A DNA stretch of 20,517 nucleotides from assembly GCA_964387955.1 (NCBI GenBank), contig CAYLXX010000016.1:1-20517 (forward strand), given 5' to 3'. Positions 7,288-14,738 of this stretch are shown here, in pieces. How positions within the stretch are numbered: position 1 is the stretch's first letter; the number at the start of each line of letters is the position of its first letter. The notes below the pieces were generated by a model that ran no database searches, was not told the DNA's origin, and saw only the letters and a program-made list of their open reading frames with translations. The position numbers and the translations under genes are program-made. The DNA comes from CAYLXX01 sp964387955 (GTDB lineage Bacteria; Patescibacteriota; Microgenomatia; UBA1406; GWC2-37-13).

Positions 7288-8673
7288 ATGGAACTTCTTG
7301 GCAAATCGGTTACAGAACTCTTAGACTTACTGCAGTCAAAAAAAATATCTGCTACTGAATTGCAAGATTATTTCAATAAGAGAATTGAGAAATACAACGA
7401 GCAACTCAATGCATTTCTCACAGTAACGGGAGGTACTGAGAGTTCTAAATCTGGTAGTTTATCTGGAATTCCTCTATCAATCAAAGATAATTTTTGTACG
7501 CAGAATATTAAAACTACAGCTTCATCTAACGTACTTGAAGATTTTGTACCTCCTTATAATGCCACAGTTATTTCAAGATTGTTAGATGCTGGAGTAAATA
7601 TTATCGGTAAAACCAATATGGATGCTTGGGCTCATGGATCATCGACTGAAACATCAGATTTTGGCCTTTCTCGAAATCCTTGGAATCCTGAGCACGTTCC
7701 TGGCGGCTCATCGGGTGGATCAGCCGCCTCAGTTTCGGCCTATCTATCGCCGGCTTCCATGGGTACCGAGACAGCCGGCTCAATCAGACAGCCAACCGCA
7801 TGGTGCGGAGTAGTCGGCTTAAAACCCACCTATGGACGAGTCTCTCGGTATGGCGTCATTGCCATGGGGTCCTCGCTTGATTGCCCTGGCCCGATTACAA
7901 CAACTGTTAAAGACGCGGCGCTACTGTTATCAACTATTGCAGGGCATGATCTGTATGACGCAACTTCATCCAGTCTTAAAAAAGACGATTACGTAAAGGT
8001 TCTTGATGAAAAAAAACAGTTTACTATCGGCATCACTGAAGAATACTTCGAGGGTGTAAGTAATGATATTAGACACAAAATCGAAGAATCGATCAAAATT
8101 CTTGAAAAAATGGGTCATAAAACCAAAAAAATTAAACTTATTTCACCTAAGTATGCAATTTCGGTGTATACCATTATCCAAAGATCAGAAGTTTCTTCTA
8201 ACTTAGCCCGTTATGACGGTATCAGGTATGGTAATAATCGCAGTTTTTTTGGAAAAGAAGCCAAGAAACGCATCATGCTCGGGACATATACGTTATCCCA
8301 TGGATATTATGATGCATATTACAAAAAAGCTCAGAAAGTGCGAGCACTGATTACGGAAGATTTTAAGAAAGTATTCTCAGAAGTTGATATGATTCTTGCT
8401 CCCACAACTCCAACAACTGCTTTGAAGCTTGGTGAATCAGAAAAGTACTCTTTTTTCGGAGAAATGATGGATATTTTATGCGAACCTGCAGCAGTGGCAG
8501 GTATTCCTGCTATCAATGTGCCTGTTGGTCTTGATTCGCAAAATCTCCCAATCGGCATGCAGTTAATGGGTAATTATTTTGACGAAAAAAATATTCTCAA
8601 CCTGGCTCATCAATTTGAGAAAGAAACTAATTTTTTTGAAGTTATAAAAAAGGGGTTTGCAAACTATGAGTAG
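7288..8673 (+). CDS. gatA: Asp-tRNA(Asn)/Glu-tRNA(Gln) amidotransferase subunit A (amidase)
   Basis: The 461-residue subunit belongs to the amidase signature family and releases ammonia from glutamine for the GatB reaction. The Ser-cisSer-Lys triad is intact: K66 in SIKDNF, S141 in GGSSGGS and S165 in AGSIRQP; the spacing of 24 residues between the two serines matches characterised GatA. Around the nucleophile it reads GTETAGSIRQ where most relatives have GSDTGGSIRQ, a small difference. Later conserved blocks include VGLKPTYGRVSRYG, LDCPGPI and AGIPAINVPVGL. The start is the ATG right after gatC, without a clear Shine-Dalgarno, so translation is probably coupled. Its 3' end overlaps the next small gene by 8 nt. 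Confidence 0.97.
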   Translation: MELLGKSVTELLDLLQSKKISATELQDYFNKRIEKYNEQLNAFLTVTGGTESSKSGSLSGIPLSIKDNFCTQNIKTTASSNVLEDFVPPYNATVISRLLDAGVNIIGKTNMDAWAHGSSTETSDFGLSRNPWNPEHVPGGSSGGSAASVSAYLSPASMGTETAGSIRQPTAWCGVVGLKPTYGRVSRYGVIAMGSSLDCPGPITTTVKDAALLLSTIAGHDLYDATSSSLKKDDYVKVLDEKKQFTIGITEEYFEGVSNDIRHKIEESIKILEKMGHKTKKIKLISPKYAISVYTIIQRSEVSSNLARYDGIRYGNNRSFFGKEAKKRIMLGTYTLSHGYYDAYYKKAQKVRALITEDFKKVFSEVDMILAPTTPTTALKLGESEKYSFFGEMMDILCEPAAVAGIPAINVPVGLDSQNLPIGMQLMGNYFDEKNILNLAHQFEKETNFFEVIKKGFANYE

Positions 8674-8845
8674 ATTAGCCATGTTAGCTTTGTTTTTTGC
8701 AATTATTGCCATTGTTTTTGTACTTTTAAGTGCGAAACCGTATATAACGGATAAAAAAACGTGTGAGTGTATCGGATTACCCTTGCCTTTCAATATGTGT
8801 ATTGGAGTTATAACAAATTGCAGTGAGCCACAGATTCCTAACTAA
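8666..8845 (+). CDS. Small secreted or membrane-anchored cysteine protein inside the gat operon
   Basis: The 59-residue product starts with a hydrophobic segment (about residues 3-25, LAMLALFFAIIAIVFVLLSA) that could be a signal peptide or anchor, followed by a short outer part with CEC, CIGLPLPF, CIGVITNC, i.e. four Cys, two of them in a repeated CIG(L/V) pattern. I do not know the family. The ATG overlaps the last codons of gatA by 8 nt and the stop lies 2 nt before gatB, so it is a true member of the operon by position. Oxidised disulphides or metal binding outside the cell are possible. A TTG three codons earlier is a less likely start. Confidence 0.7.
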   Translation: MSRLAMLALFFAIIAIVFVLLSAKPYITDKKTCECIGLPLPFNMCIGVITNCSEPQIPN

Positions 8846-8847
8846 GT

Positions 8848-10155
8848 ATGAGTAACTATAAACCTGTTATTGGTCTTGAGATTCATGTCGAACTTAAGAC
8901 TAAATCTAAAATGTTTTGTCAGTGCAAGGCTGACTATTTTGGTAAAGAGCCAAATACCAATACTTGTCCTGTTTGCCTTAGGTTACCTGGTGCCTTACCA
9001 GTTCCAAATAAAAAAGCAATTGAGTGGACTGTACTTATCGGTAAAGCATTAGGCTGCAAAATAAATACTATTTCTAAATTCGATCGCAAGCACTATTTTT
9101 ACCCAGATTTGCCTAAAGGTTATCAAATCAGCCAATACGATGAGCCAATTGCAGTAAGGGGAGAGGTCAAATTAAGCTCTTCCGATAAGACGTTTCATAT
9201 CACTCGAGTACATCTGGAAGAAGATACAGGTAAATTACTCCATCAGGGCGGAGAGTCTTTAATCGATTTTAATCGCTCAGGAGTTCCGCTTGTGGAAATA
9301 GTTACCGAGCCTGATTTTGATAATTCAGACGACGTAAAGGCATTTCTTGAGGAACTGCAAGTAATTATCCGGTACCTTGATGTGTCAGATGCTGATATGG
9401 AAAAGGGGAGTATGCGACTTGAGCCAAATATTTCGCTTATGAAAGTAGGGGAGACGAAATTACCTAATTATAAAGTTGAGGTAAAAAACATTAACTCTTT
9501 CCGATATGTGAAACAAGCTGTCGAGTATGAATTAAAAAGGCAAGAAAGTCTGTTGGAAAAAGGGGAGACTCCTGCTCAAGAAACGCGGGGTTTTGATGAA
9601 AAAAAAGTTGCCACTTTTTCGCAACGCACCAAAGAAGAAGCGCATGATTACCGTTACTTCCCGGAACCCGATATTCCCCCACTCCAATTTGACCAAAAAT
9701 TTTTAAAGGCAGTTAATGAAAAACTATCCGAATTACCCAGTCAAAAAACTACTCGTTATATCAAGGAATATAGCCTCAAACCTCAGGATGCATTTGTTTT
9801 AACACGCGACCGCAATATCGGCAATTATTTTGACATATGCGTGGGTCACGCCAAAGACAAACAATTAGCTCAAAAAATCGCCAACAATATCATCAACAAA
9901 AAAATACCTACCTCACTTTCACCAGATGAGTTTGTGAGGAAAGTTAAGGAACAATCTGCACCCAAACAAACGGACGAATCGGCATTAAAACTGGCTATCG
10001 AAACTGCACTCAAAAATAACACCAAAGCAGTCGGTGAGTATAAAGCAGGAAAAGTGAATGCGGTTATGTTTCTCGTCGGACAAGTCATGCGCGAAATGAA
10101 AGGTCAAGCCGACGCCAACACAGTCAAATCCGAGCTCGAAAAAGCATTAAAGTAA
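8848..10155 (+). CDS. gatB: Asp-tRNA(Asn)/Glu-tRNA(Gln) amidotransferase subunit B
   Basis: The 435-residue subunit carries the kinase/transamidase core: VIGLEIHVELKTKSKMFC at the start, the Cys cluster C24, C26, C40, C43 (CQC...CPVC) that binds zinc in relatives, DLPKGYQISQYD, LEEDTGKL, DFNRSGVPLVEIVTEPD, and EVKNINSF. The C-terminal tail domain (about 320-435), related to YqeY, ends with the recognisable AGKVNAVMFLVGQVMREMKG and contacts the tRNA. It is somewhat shorter than the roughly 475 residues usual for GatB, without loss of a core motif that I can see. GatB activates the Glu or Asp on the tRNA with ATP and adds ammonia channelled from GatA. Confidence 0.97.
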   Translation: MSNYKPVIGLEIHVELKTKSKMFCQCKADYFGKEPNTNTCPVCLRLPGALPVPNKKAIEWTVLIGKALGCKINTISKFDRKHYFYPDLPKGYQISQYDEPIAVRGEVKLSSSDKTFHITRVHLEEDTGKLLHQGGESLIDFNRSGVPLVEIVTEPDFDNSDDVKAFLEELQVIIRYLDVSDADMEKGSMRLEPNISLMKVGETKLPNYKVEVKNINSFRYVKQAVEYELKRQESLLEKGETPAQETRGFDEKKVATFSQRTKEEAHDYRYFPEPDIPPLQFDQKFLKAVNEKLSELPSQKTTRYIKEYSLKPQDAFVLTRDRNIGNYFDICVGHAKDKQLAQKIANNIINKKIPTSLSPDEFVRKVKEQSAPKQTDESALKLAIETALKNNTKAVGEYKAGKVNAVMFLVGQVMREMKGQADANTVKSELEKALK

Positions 10156-10157
10156 AG

Positions 10158-10163
10158 TATAAT
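10158..10163 (+). promoter_or_regulatory. -10 promoter element of dnaE, leaderless
   Basis: TATAAT occurs just after the gatB stop, with eight bases between it and the dnaE ATG at 10172. Transcription would begin at or one to two bases before the start codon. The TG extension seen at the asnB, gatC and topA sites is absent here. Confidence 0.5.
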
Positions 10164-10171
10164 GTAGCCAT

Positions 10172-13100
10172 ATGTCTTTTGTGCATCTTCATCTTCATAC
10201 TGAGTATTCACTTCTTGACGGCATGTGTCGTATTGAGGAAGTTGTCAAAAAAGCCAAAGAAATGGGTATGCCGGCTCTGGCAATTACCGATCATGGAGCT
10301 TTATATGGGGCTTTTAAATTTTTTATTAAGGCCAAAGAGGCGGGCGTGAAACCAATTATTGGAGTTGAAACATATAAAGCCAAAAAGTCACGTTTTGATA
10401 AAGAAGGCACAACGGATCGAGACCAATACCATCTTGTACTGTTGGCAAAAGATCTCACAGGCTATAAAAATCTTCTCAAAATTGTCAGTATCGCTCATAT
10501 GGAAGGATTTTATTATAAACCTCGCATTGATTTTGAAATTTTGGAGAAATATCATGAAGGGATTATTGCTTTGTCAGGATGTTTAAGTGGAGAAATCCCC
10601 TCTCTTCTGAAACAAGATCAAATGACTCAAGCCGAGAAGGTGCTGCAGAAGTATCTCGATATCTTCGGCAAAGATTTTTATCTGGAAATACAGCGGCATC
10701 CCAATATGCCCGAGCTCGATAAAGTTAATAAAGATCTTTTAACTCTCTCAAGAAAATTTGGAGTACCGATAGTTGCTACCAATGACTGCCATTATTTAAC
10801 CAAAGATGACGCATACGCTCAGGAAATATTGCTTTGTATCCAGACGTTGCGGGCGATTTTTGAAAAAAATCGCCCTATGTCGATGTATGAGACTCCTGAT
10901 TTTTATTTTAAGTCTCCTGAGGAAATGAAAGAAGTCTTCGCCGATCTACCCGAAGCAATAGAAAATTCCCTCAAAATTGCAGAGCAATGTAATGTCGAAA
11001 TACCGTATGGCAGCTTAATTTTACCAAAGTATAAACTCCCGGAAAAGACTACCCCAGATGCGTATATACGCGAACTGGCTTATAAAAATATCGATAAATT
11101 GAAAGATTACCCGATAGAAGATGTCAAGAAAAGACTCGAGTACGAGTTGAATATTATTCACAATAAAGGTTACGATAATTACTTTTTATTCGTGCAAGAT
11201 TTCGTAAATTGGGCTAAAAAGGAAGGTATCGCGGTTGGACCAGGAAGAGGTTCGGCGGCAGGTTCGGTCGTTTCGTATCTTTTAAATATCACAGGTATAA
11301 ATCCATTTAAGTTCAACTTACAATTCGAGAGATTTCTCAACCCAGATAGACCGTCACCACCTGATATCGATATGGATTTTGCAGATACTCGCCGTGATGA
11401 AGTAGTCAGTTATATTCGTAGTCAGTACGGAGAAGATAAAGTAGCCCAGGTTATCACCTTCGGCACACTCGAAGCTCGTATGGCAGTGCGTGATGTAGCA
11501 AGAGCTTTAGGTATGTCTTATGCTCAAGGTGATCGACTGGCTAAAATGATTCCACCGCCGCGTCAAGGTTTCCATCAAACTTTGGGAACGATCATTGAAG
11601 AAAATCCACCTCTGAAACTAGCATATAATACCGAAGAAGACACTAAAAAAGTTCTTGATGTTGCAATACGACTGGCCGGTTTACCCAGACATGCATCAGT
11701 TCATGCTGCAGCAGTCGTAATCGCCGATCGCGACATTCGAGAATATACTCCACTTCAAAGGGAATCAAAGGAAGGGCGAGTTATTACTCAGTACGATATG
11801 TACTCGCTTGACCTTAACGTTACTCCGGATGCCATTGGCCTTATGAAGATGGATATCTTGGGTCTCAGAAATCTTAGTATTTTGGAAAAGGCAATCGAAT
11901 ATGTACAAAAAGAAAAGAAAATAGAGATTGATATTTCTAAAGTACCTCTGGAAGATACAAAAACGTTTGAGCTAATTTCTTCTGGCATGAATATAGGAGT
12001 TTTCCAACTTGAGTCAGGCGGTATGAGAAGGCTTGCTAAAGACCTTAAACCAACAAAGTTTGGCGATATTATTGCTATGGTCGCTTTATATCGACCAGGA
12101 CCAATGGACCTTATTCCTAGTTTTATTGAAGGCAAAGTAAATTCCAAGAAAATTAAATATCCACATCCTGATCTAAAATCAATATTTGAAGACACGTACG
12201 GAATTTTTGTTTATCAAGAGCAAGTTCTTGAAGTAGCCAATAAATTCTCGGGATATTCTCTGGCTGAAGCCGATAATCTACGACGCGCCATGGGCAAGAA
12301 GAAAAAGGAGATAATGGCTAAAGAGAAAAAGAAATTTATCGAAGGAGCAGAGAAAAAAGGTTACACCAAAAAACTGGCAGAATCGATTTATTCCTTGATT
12401 GAAAAATTTGCCGCTTATGGTTTCCCCAAGGCACATGCCGCCTCCTACGCACTTATTGCTTACTGGACAGCTTATATGAAAGCCCATTACCCGGTCGAAT
12501 TTATGACAGCTCTGCTCTCTGCAGAGTTACAGAATATTGCCGGTCCCATGCGTGAGCAAAAAATGGCACAAGTCCTTGAGGAATGTCGCCGCATGGAAAT
12601 TACAATTTTGACGCCTGATATCAATGAATCTGAATATGATTTTTCAATCGAGGGCAAATCTATCAGATTCGGACTTTCGGCTATCAAAAACGTTGGTCAA
12701 GCTGCCATTGACTCAATTGTCGAAGCACGCCAGGATGTAGATTTTACGAGTTTTAGAGATTTTCTGATGCGAGTAGATTTAAGAAAAGTTAATAAAAAAA
12801 CCGTCGAGAGTCTGATCAAAGCTGGTGTATTTGCCCAGTTTGCCAATCGTGCAACTCTTCTCACGGCCTATCCTGCCTTAGTCAAAGAAATTGGCGACCA
12901 TAAAAATGGTCTTGAAGCCGGTCAATCTAACCTTTTTGGGGATTCGGCCGAGCATAAAAGGGATGATACTCTTGAGGAAATTCCCGAATTCTCCGAAGAC
13001 GAACTCATGGCCATGGAGAGGGAAGTTATTGGTTTTTTACTCACCAAAAACCCGCTTACCCGCTATAAAGATATAATCGATAAAAAAGTGACCAAAAAAC

Positions 13101-13396
13101 TTGGTGAGTTGCAGCAAACTGATGTTAACAAAATGTTTATTTTAGCAGGAGTCATCAGCGCTAAAAAAATTGTCAAAACCAAAAAGGACAATAGTGAAAT
13201 GGCAATTTTGACACTTTTTGACGAAACAGGCTCGTCTGAAGTTGTGGTGTTTCCCAAATTGTATGCCAGATTGCAAAATGTTTTTACTCCCAGCGGCACT
13301 CTACTTTTTAAAGGCAAAGTTAATGATCGAGATGGCAGATTAACTATAATTCTTGATAATGCTGTAAATCTCGATAGAATAAAAGTAAATGATTGA
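10172..13396 (+). CDS. dnaE: DNA polymerase III alpha subunit
   Basis: This 1074-residue replicative polymerase has all expected blocks. The PHP domain (1 to about 270) keeps the metal ligands H7, H9 (HLHLHT), D16, H41 (TDHG), E66 and H87, plus SGCLSGE and NDCHYL, so it looks able to bind metal and perhaps proofread. The C-family catalytic aspartates are D398 and D400 in PDIDMDF and D561 in KMDILGL; GPGRGSAAGS and LYRPGPMDLIP are present. A QSNLF motif (918-922) is in the position of the beta-clamp binding peptide. The C-terminus (about 990-1065) is an OB-fold. No intein or split is seen. One segment in the PHP domain, LRAIFEKN near residue 228, departs from the usual GKTLDDPN and is encoded by a perfect hairpin. 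It is followed 23 nt later by the atp operon. Confidence 0.98.
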   Translation: MSFVHLHLHTEYSLLDGMCRIEEVVKKAKEMGMPALAITDHGALYGAFKFFIKAKEAGVKPIIGVETYKAKKSRFDKEGTTDRDQYHLVLLAKDLTGYKNLLKIVSIAHMEGFYYKPRIDFEILEKYHEGIIALSGCLSGEIPSLLKQDQMTQAEKVLQKYLDIFGKDFYLEIQRHPNMPELDKVNKDLLTLSRKFGVPIVATNDCHYLTKDDAYAQEILLCIQTLRAIFEKNRPMSMYETPDFYFKSPEEMKEVFADLPEAIENSLKIAEQCNVEIPYGSLILPKYKLPEKTTPDAYIRELAYKNIDKLKDYPIEDVKKRLEYELNIIHNKGYDNYFLFVQDFVNWAKKEGIAVGPGRGSAAGSVVSYLLNITGINPFKFNLQFERFLNPDRPSPPDIDMDFADTRRDEVVSYIRSQYGEDKVAQVITFGTLEARMAVRDVARALGMSYAQGDRLAKMIPPPRQGFHQTLGTIIEENPPLKLAYNTEEDTKKVLDVAIRLAGLPRHASVHAAAVVIADRDIREYTPLQRESKEGRVITQYDMYSLDLNVTPDAIGLMKMDILGLRNLSILEKAIEYVQKEKKIEIDISKVPLEDTKTFELISSGMNIGVFQLESGGMRRLAKDLKPTKFGDIIAMVALYRPGPMDLIPSFIEGKVNSKKIKYPHPDLKSIFEDTYGIFVYQEQVLEVANKFSGYSLAEADNLRRAMGKKKKEIMAKEKKKFIEGAEKKGYTKKLAESIYSLIEKFAAYGFPKAHAASYALIAYWTAYMKAHYPVEFMTALLSAELQNIAGPMREQKMAQVLEECRRMEITILTPDINESEYDFSIEGKSIRFGLSAIKNVGQAAIDSIVEARQDVDFTSFRDFLMRVDLRKVNKKTVESLIKAGVFAQFANRATLLTAYPALVKEIGDHKNGLEAGQSNLFGDSAEHKRDDTLEEIPEFSEDELMAMEREVIGFLLTKNPLTRYKDIIDKKVTKKLGELQQTDVNKMFILAGVISAKKIVKTKKDNSEMAILTLFDETGSSEVVVFPKLYARLQNVFTPSGTLLFKGKVNDRDGRLTIILDNAVNLDRIKVND
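10851..10875 (+). repeat. Perfect 11-bp inverted repeat inside dnaE
   Basis: GGGCGATTTTT at 10851-10861 and its exact reverse complement at 10865-10875 are separated by only GAA. This makes a very tight hairpin inside coding sequence, in the stretch for AIFEKNRP of the PHP domain. No run of T follows, so it is not a typical terminator. Confidence 0.9.
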
Positions 13397-13421
13397 ATTT
13401 TGCAAATGTACCTGTTACAAT
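13393..13421 (+). promoter_or_regulatory. Predicted sigma70-type promoter at the head of the atp operon
   Basis: TTGAAT (13393-13398) and TACAAT (13416-13421) are 17 bp apart, the ideal spacing, and the -10 carries a TGT extension (13413-13415). It is the best two-box promoter I found in the window. The -10 overlaps the atpI start codon, so a transcript from it would begin near 13428, inside atpI, and could serve atpB onward but not atpI from the ATG at 13420. Confidence 0.45.
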
Positions 13422-13701
13422 GAGTAAAGATAAAAAAATATTAATTGTTGATCGAGACGGTAAGATACAATCTTCGGCCGTTTCACAGAAAAAAGAATCA
13501 AACAAAGAGGATTTTAACTCCTTACAATACTTGAATTTAGGTATTTACCTAGTGCTTCCACTCCTGTTAGGTGTTTTTTTTGGGACTTTAGTGGATAGCT
13601 GGTTACATACAAAGCCTTTTTTTATTATACTTTTCATAATTCTAGGAGCGATATCAAGTTTTTACAATTTAATTAGACTGACAAAAGATGCTTCACATTA
13701 G
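13420..13701 (+). CDS. atpI: AtpI/AtpZ-type ATP synthase accessory membrane protein
   Basis: The 93-residue protein has a polar basic N-terminus (about 1-35) and two membrane helices (about 41-63 and 67-85) with LGIYLVLPLLLGVFFGTLVDSWL and PFFIILFIILGAISSFYNLIRL, the pattern of the AtpZ/ATPase_gene1 family found first in atp operons. Such proteins assist c-ring assembly or ion supply in studied bacteria. The frame opens earlier at a TTG (13393) overlapping the dnaE stop; the ATG at 13420 is more likely. It overlaps atpB by 14 nt. Assignment rests mostly on position and two-helix layout. Confidence 0.8.
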   Translation: MSKDKKILIVDRDGKIQSSAVSQKKESNKEDFNSLQYLNLGIYLVLPLLLGVFFGTLVDSWLHTKPFFIILFIILGAISSFYNLIRLTKDASH

Positions 13702-14425
13702 TATCAAGGCAGAACCAATTTTTGAAATATTTGGATTCACAGTCACGAATTCATTACTGGCATCAGTTATAGTTCTTTTGTTGTTGATTTCTGCCAGTCT
13801 CTATTATTCATCGGAATCGGAGAAAAAAAATAAGAGTTTTGTATTTCATCTCATGCATACATTTATACAAGGAATATATAATCTTTTCCAAAGCGTTGTC
13901 GGTGAAAAAATTAATGTCTTTTTTCCTTTGTTAGGCGGGTTATTTTTTTATATTTTATGCCAAAATTGGTTTGGATTACTGCCCGGAGTCGGAAGCATAC
14001 TTATAAAAGTTGAAGAGCAGGGCCAGACGACATTTGTACCGTTACTTCGTGCAGCATCAGCCGATCTCAATACGACGATTGCTCTGGGAATAATTGCAGT
14101 TTACTTAATTCAGTATTACGGCTTCAAATATTTGGGTTTTAAGGGATATATGGGCAAATTTGTCAATTTAAAGACCCCAATTGATTTTTTCTTGGGAATT
14201 CTCGAAATTATTTCTGAGTTTTCACGGGTGATTTCATTCTCCTTCAGGTTATTTGGCAATATCTTTGCTGGAGAGGTACTGATTGCTGTTATTGCATTTT
14301 TAGTACCGGTTTTGTTATCATTCCCTTTTCTTTTGATGGAAATTTTTGTAGGATTTATTCAAGCATTAGTGTTTGCTATGTTAACCGCGGTATTTTTACA
14401 AATGGCCACCGCCAAACACCACTAA
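13688..14425 (+). CDS. atpB: F-type ATP synthase subunit a
   Basis: This 245-residue membrane subunit forms the proton half-channels beside the c-ring. The key arginine is R187 in SFSFRLFGNIFAGE, matching the RLFGN motif of all a subunits, and the C-terminal helix contains GFIQALVFAMLTAVFLQMA as expected. About five hydrophobic segments can be seen, with the first near 17-40. The ATG lies inside the end of atpI, and the stop is followed 16 nt later by atpE with a strong ribosome binding site. Confidence 0.97.
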   Translation: MLHISIKAEPIFEIFGFTVTNSLLASVIVLLLLISASLYYSSESEKKNKSFVFHLMHTFIQGIYNLFQSVVGEKINVFFPLLGGLFFYILCQNWFGLLPGVGSILIKVEEQGQTTFVPLLRAASADLNTTIALGIIAVYLIQYYGFKYLGFKGYMGKFVNLKTPIDFFLGILEIISEFSRVISFSFRLFGNIFAGEVLIAVIAFLVPVLLSFPFLLMEIFVGFIQALVFAMLTAVFLQMATAKHH

Positions 14426-14434
14426 AGGAGGTGA
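14425..14434 (+). promoter_or_regulatory. Full-length Shine-Dalgarno of atpE
   Basis: AAGGAGGTGA is the same ten bases as before lemA, seven bases before the atpE ATG. No other atp gene here has a comparable site. This fits the need for many more c subunits (a ring of about 8-17) than any other subunit from one polycistronic mRNA. Confidence 0.85.
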
Positions 14435-14441
14435 ATAGTTT

Positions 14442-14669
14442 ATGGATACAGAAGCAGTCAAATATTTAGCAGCAGCCATCGCCATCGCAGTCGGCGCCAT
14501 CGGACCAGGTATTGGTATCGGTCTTATCGGGTCAAAAGCTGCCGAAGCTTTGGGACGCAATCCAGAGGCAGAAGGGTCAATTCGCACCGTTGCCATTCTT
14601 GCTATGGCCTTTGCCGAAGCAATCGCCATCTACGCACTGGTTATTGCATTAATTGTCAAATTTACATGA
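14442..14669 (+). CDS. atpE: F-type ATP synthase subunit c
   Basis: The 75-residue hairpin protein has two membrane helices (about 5-30 and 50-73) joined by the polar loop GRNPEAEGSIR. The ion-binding carboxylate is E59 in AFAEAIAIY. Aligned with the Na+-dependent c subunit of Ilyobacter, the Na+ ligands Gln32 and Ser66 are replaced by I26 and A60, although Tyr70 corresponds to Y64; this points to proton coupling. The helix-1 motif GPGIGIG is Gly-rich as required for tight ring packing. The stop TGA is followed by an inverted repeat before atpF. Confidence 0.98.
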   Translation: MDTEAVKYLAAAIAIAVGAIGPGIGIGLIGSKAAEALGRNPEAEGSIRTVAILAMAFAEAIAIYALVIALIVKFT

Positions 14670-14679
14670 TCAAAAGAGG

Positions 14680-14715
14680 GGAACGTGAACACAAATTAAT
14701 CACGCTTCACGTTCC
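14680..14715 (+). repeat. Inverted repeat between atpE and atpF
   Basis: GGAACGTGAA (14680-14689) is perfectly complementary to TTCACGTTCC (14706-14715), with a 16-nt loop. A shorter alternative pairs CGTGA (14684-14688) with TCACG (14700-14704). No T-run follows, so a simple intrinsic terminator is unlikely; a 3' stabiliser or processing site for the atpE message is plausible. Confidence 0.85.
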
Positions 14716-14738
14716 AGTGGAATCTTAAGTATTTATTT

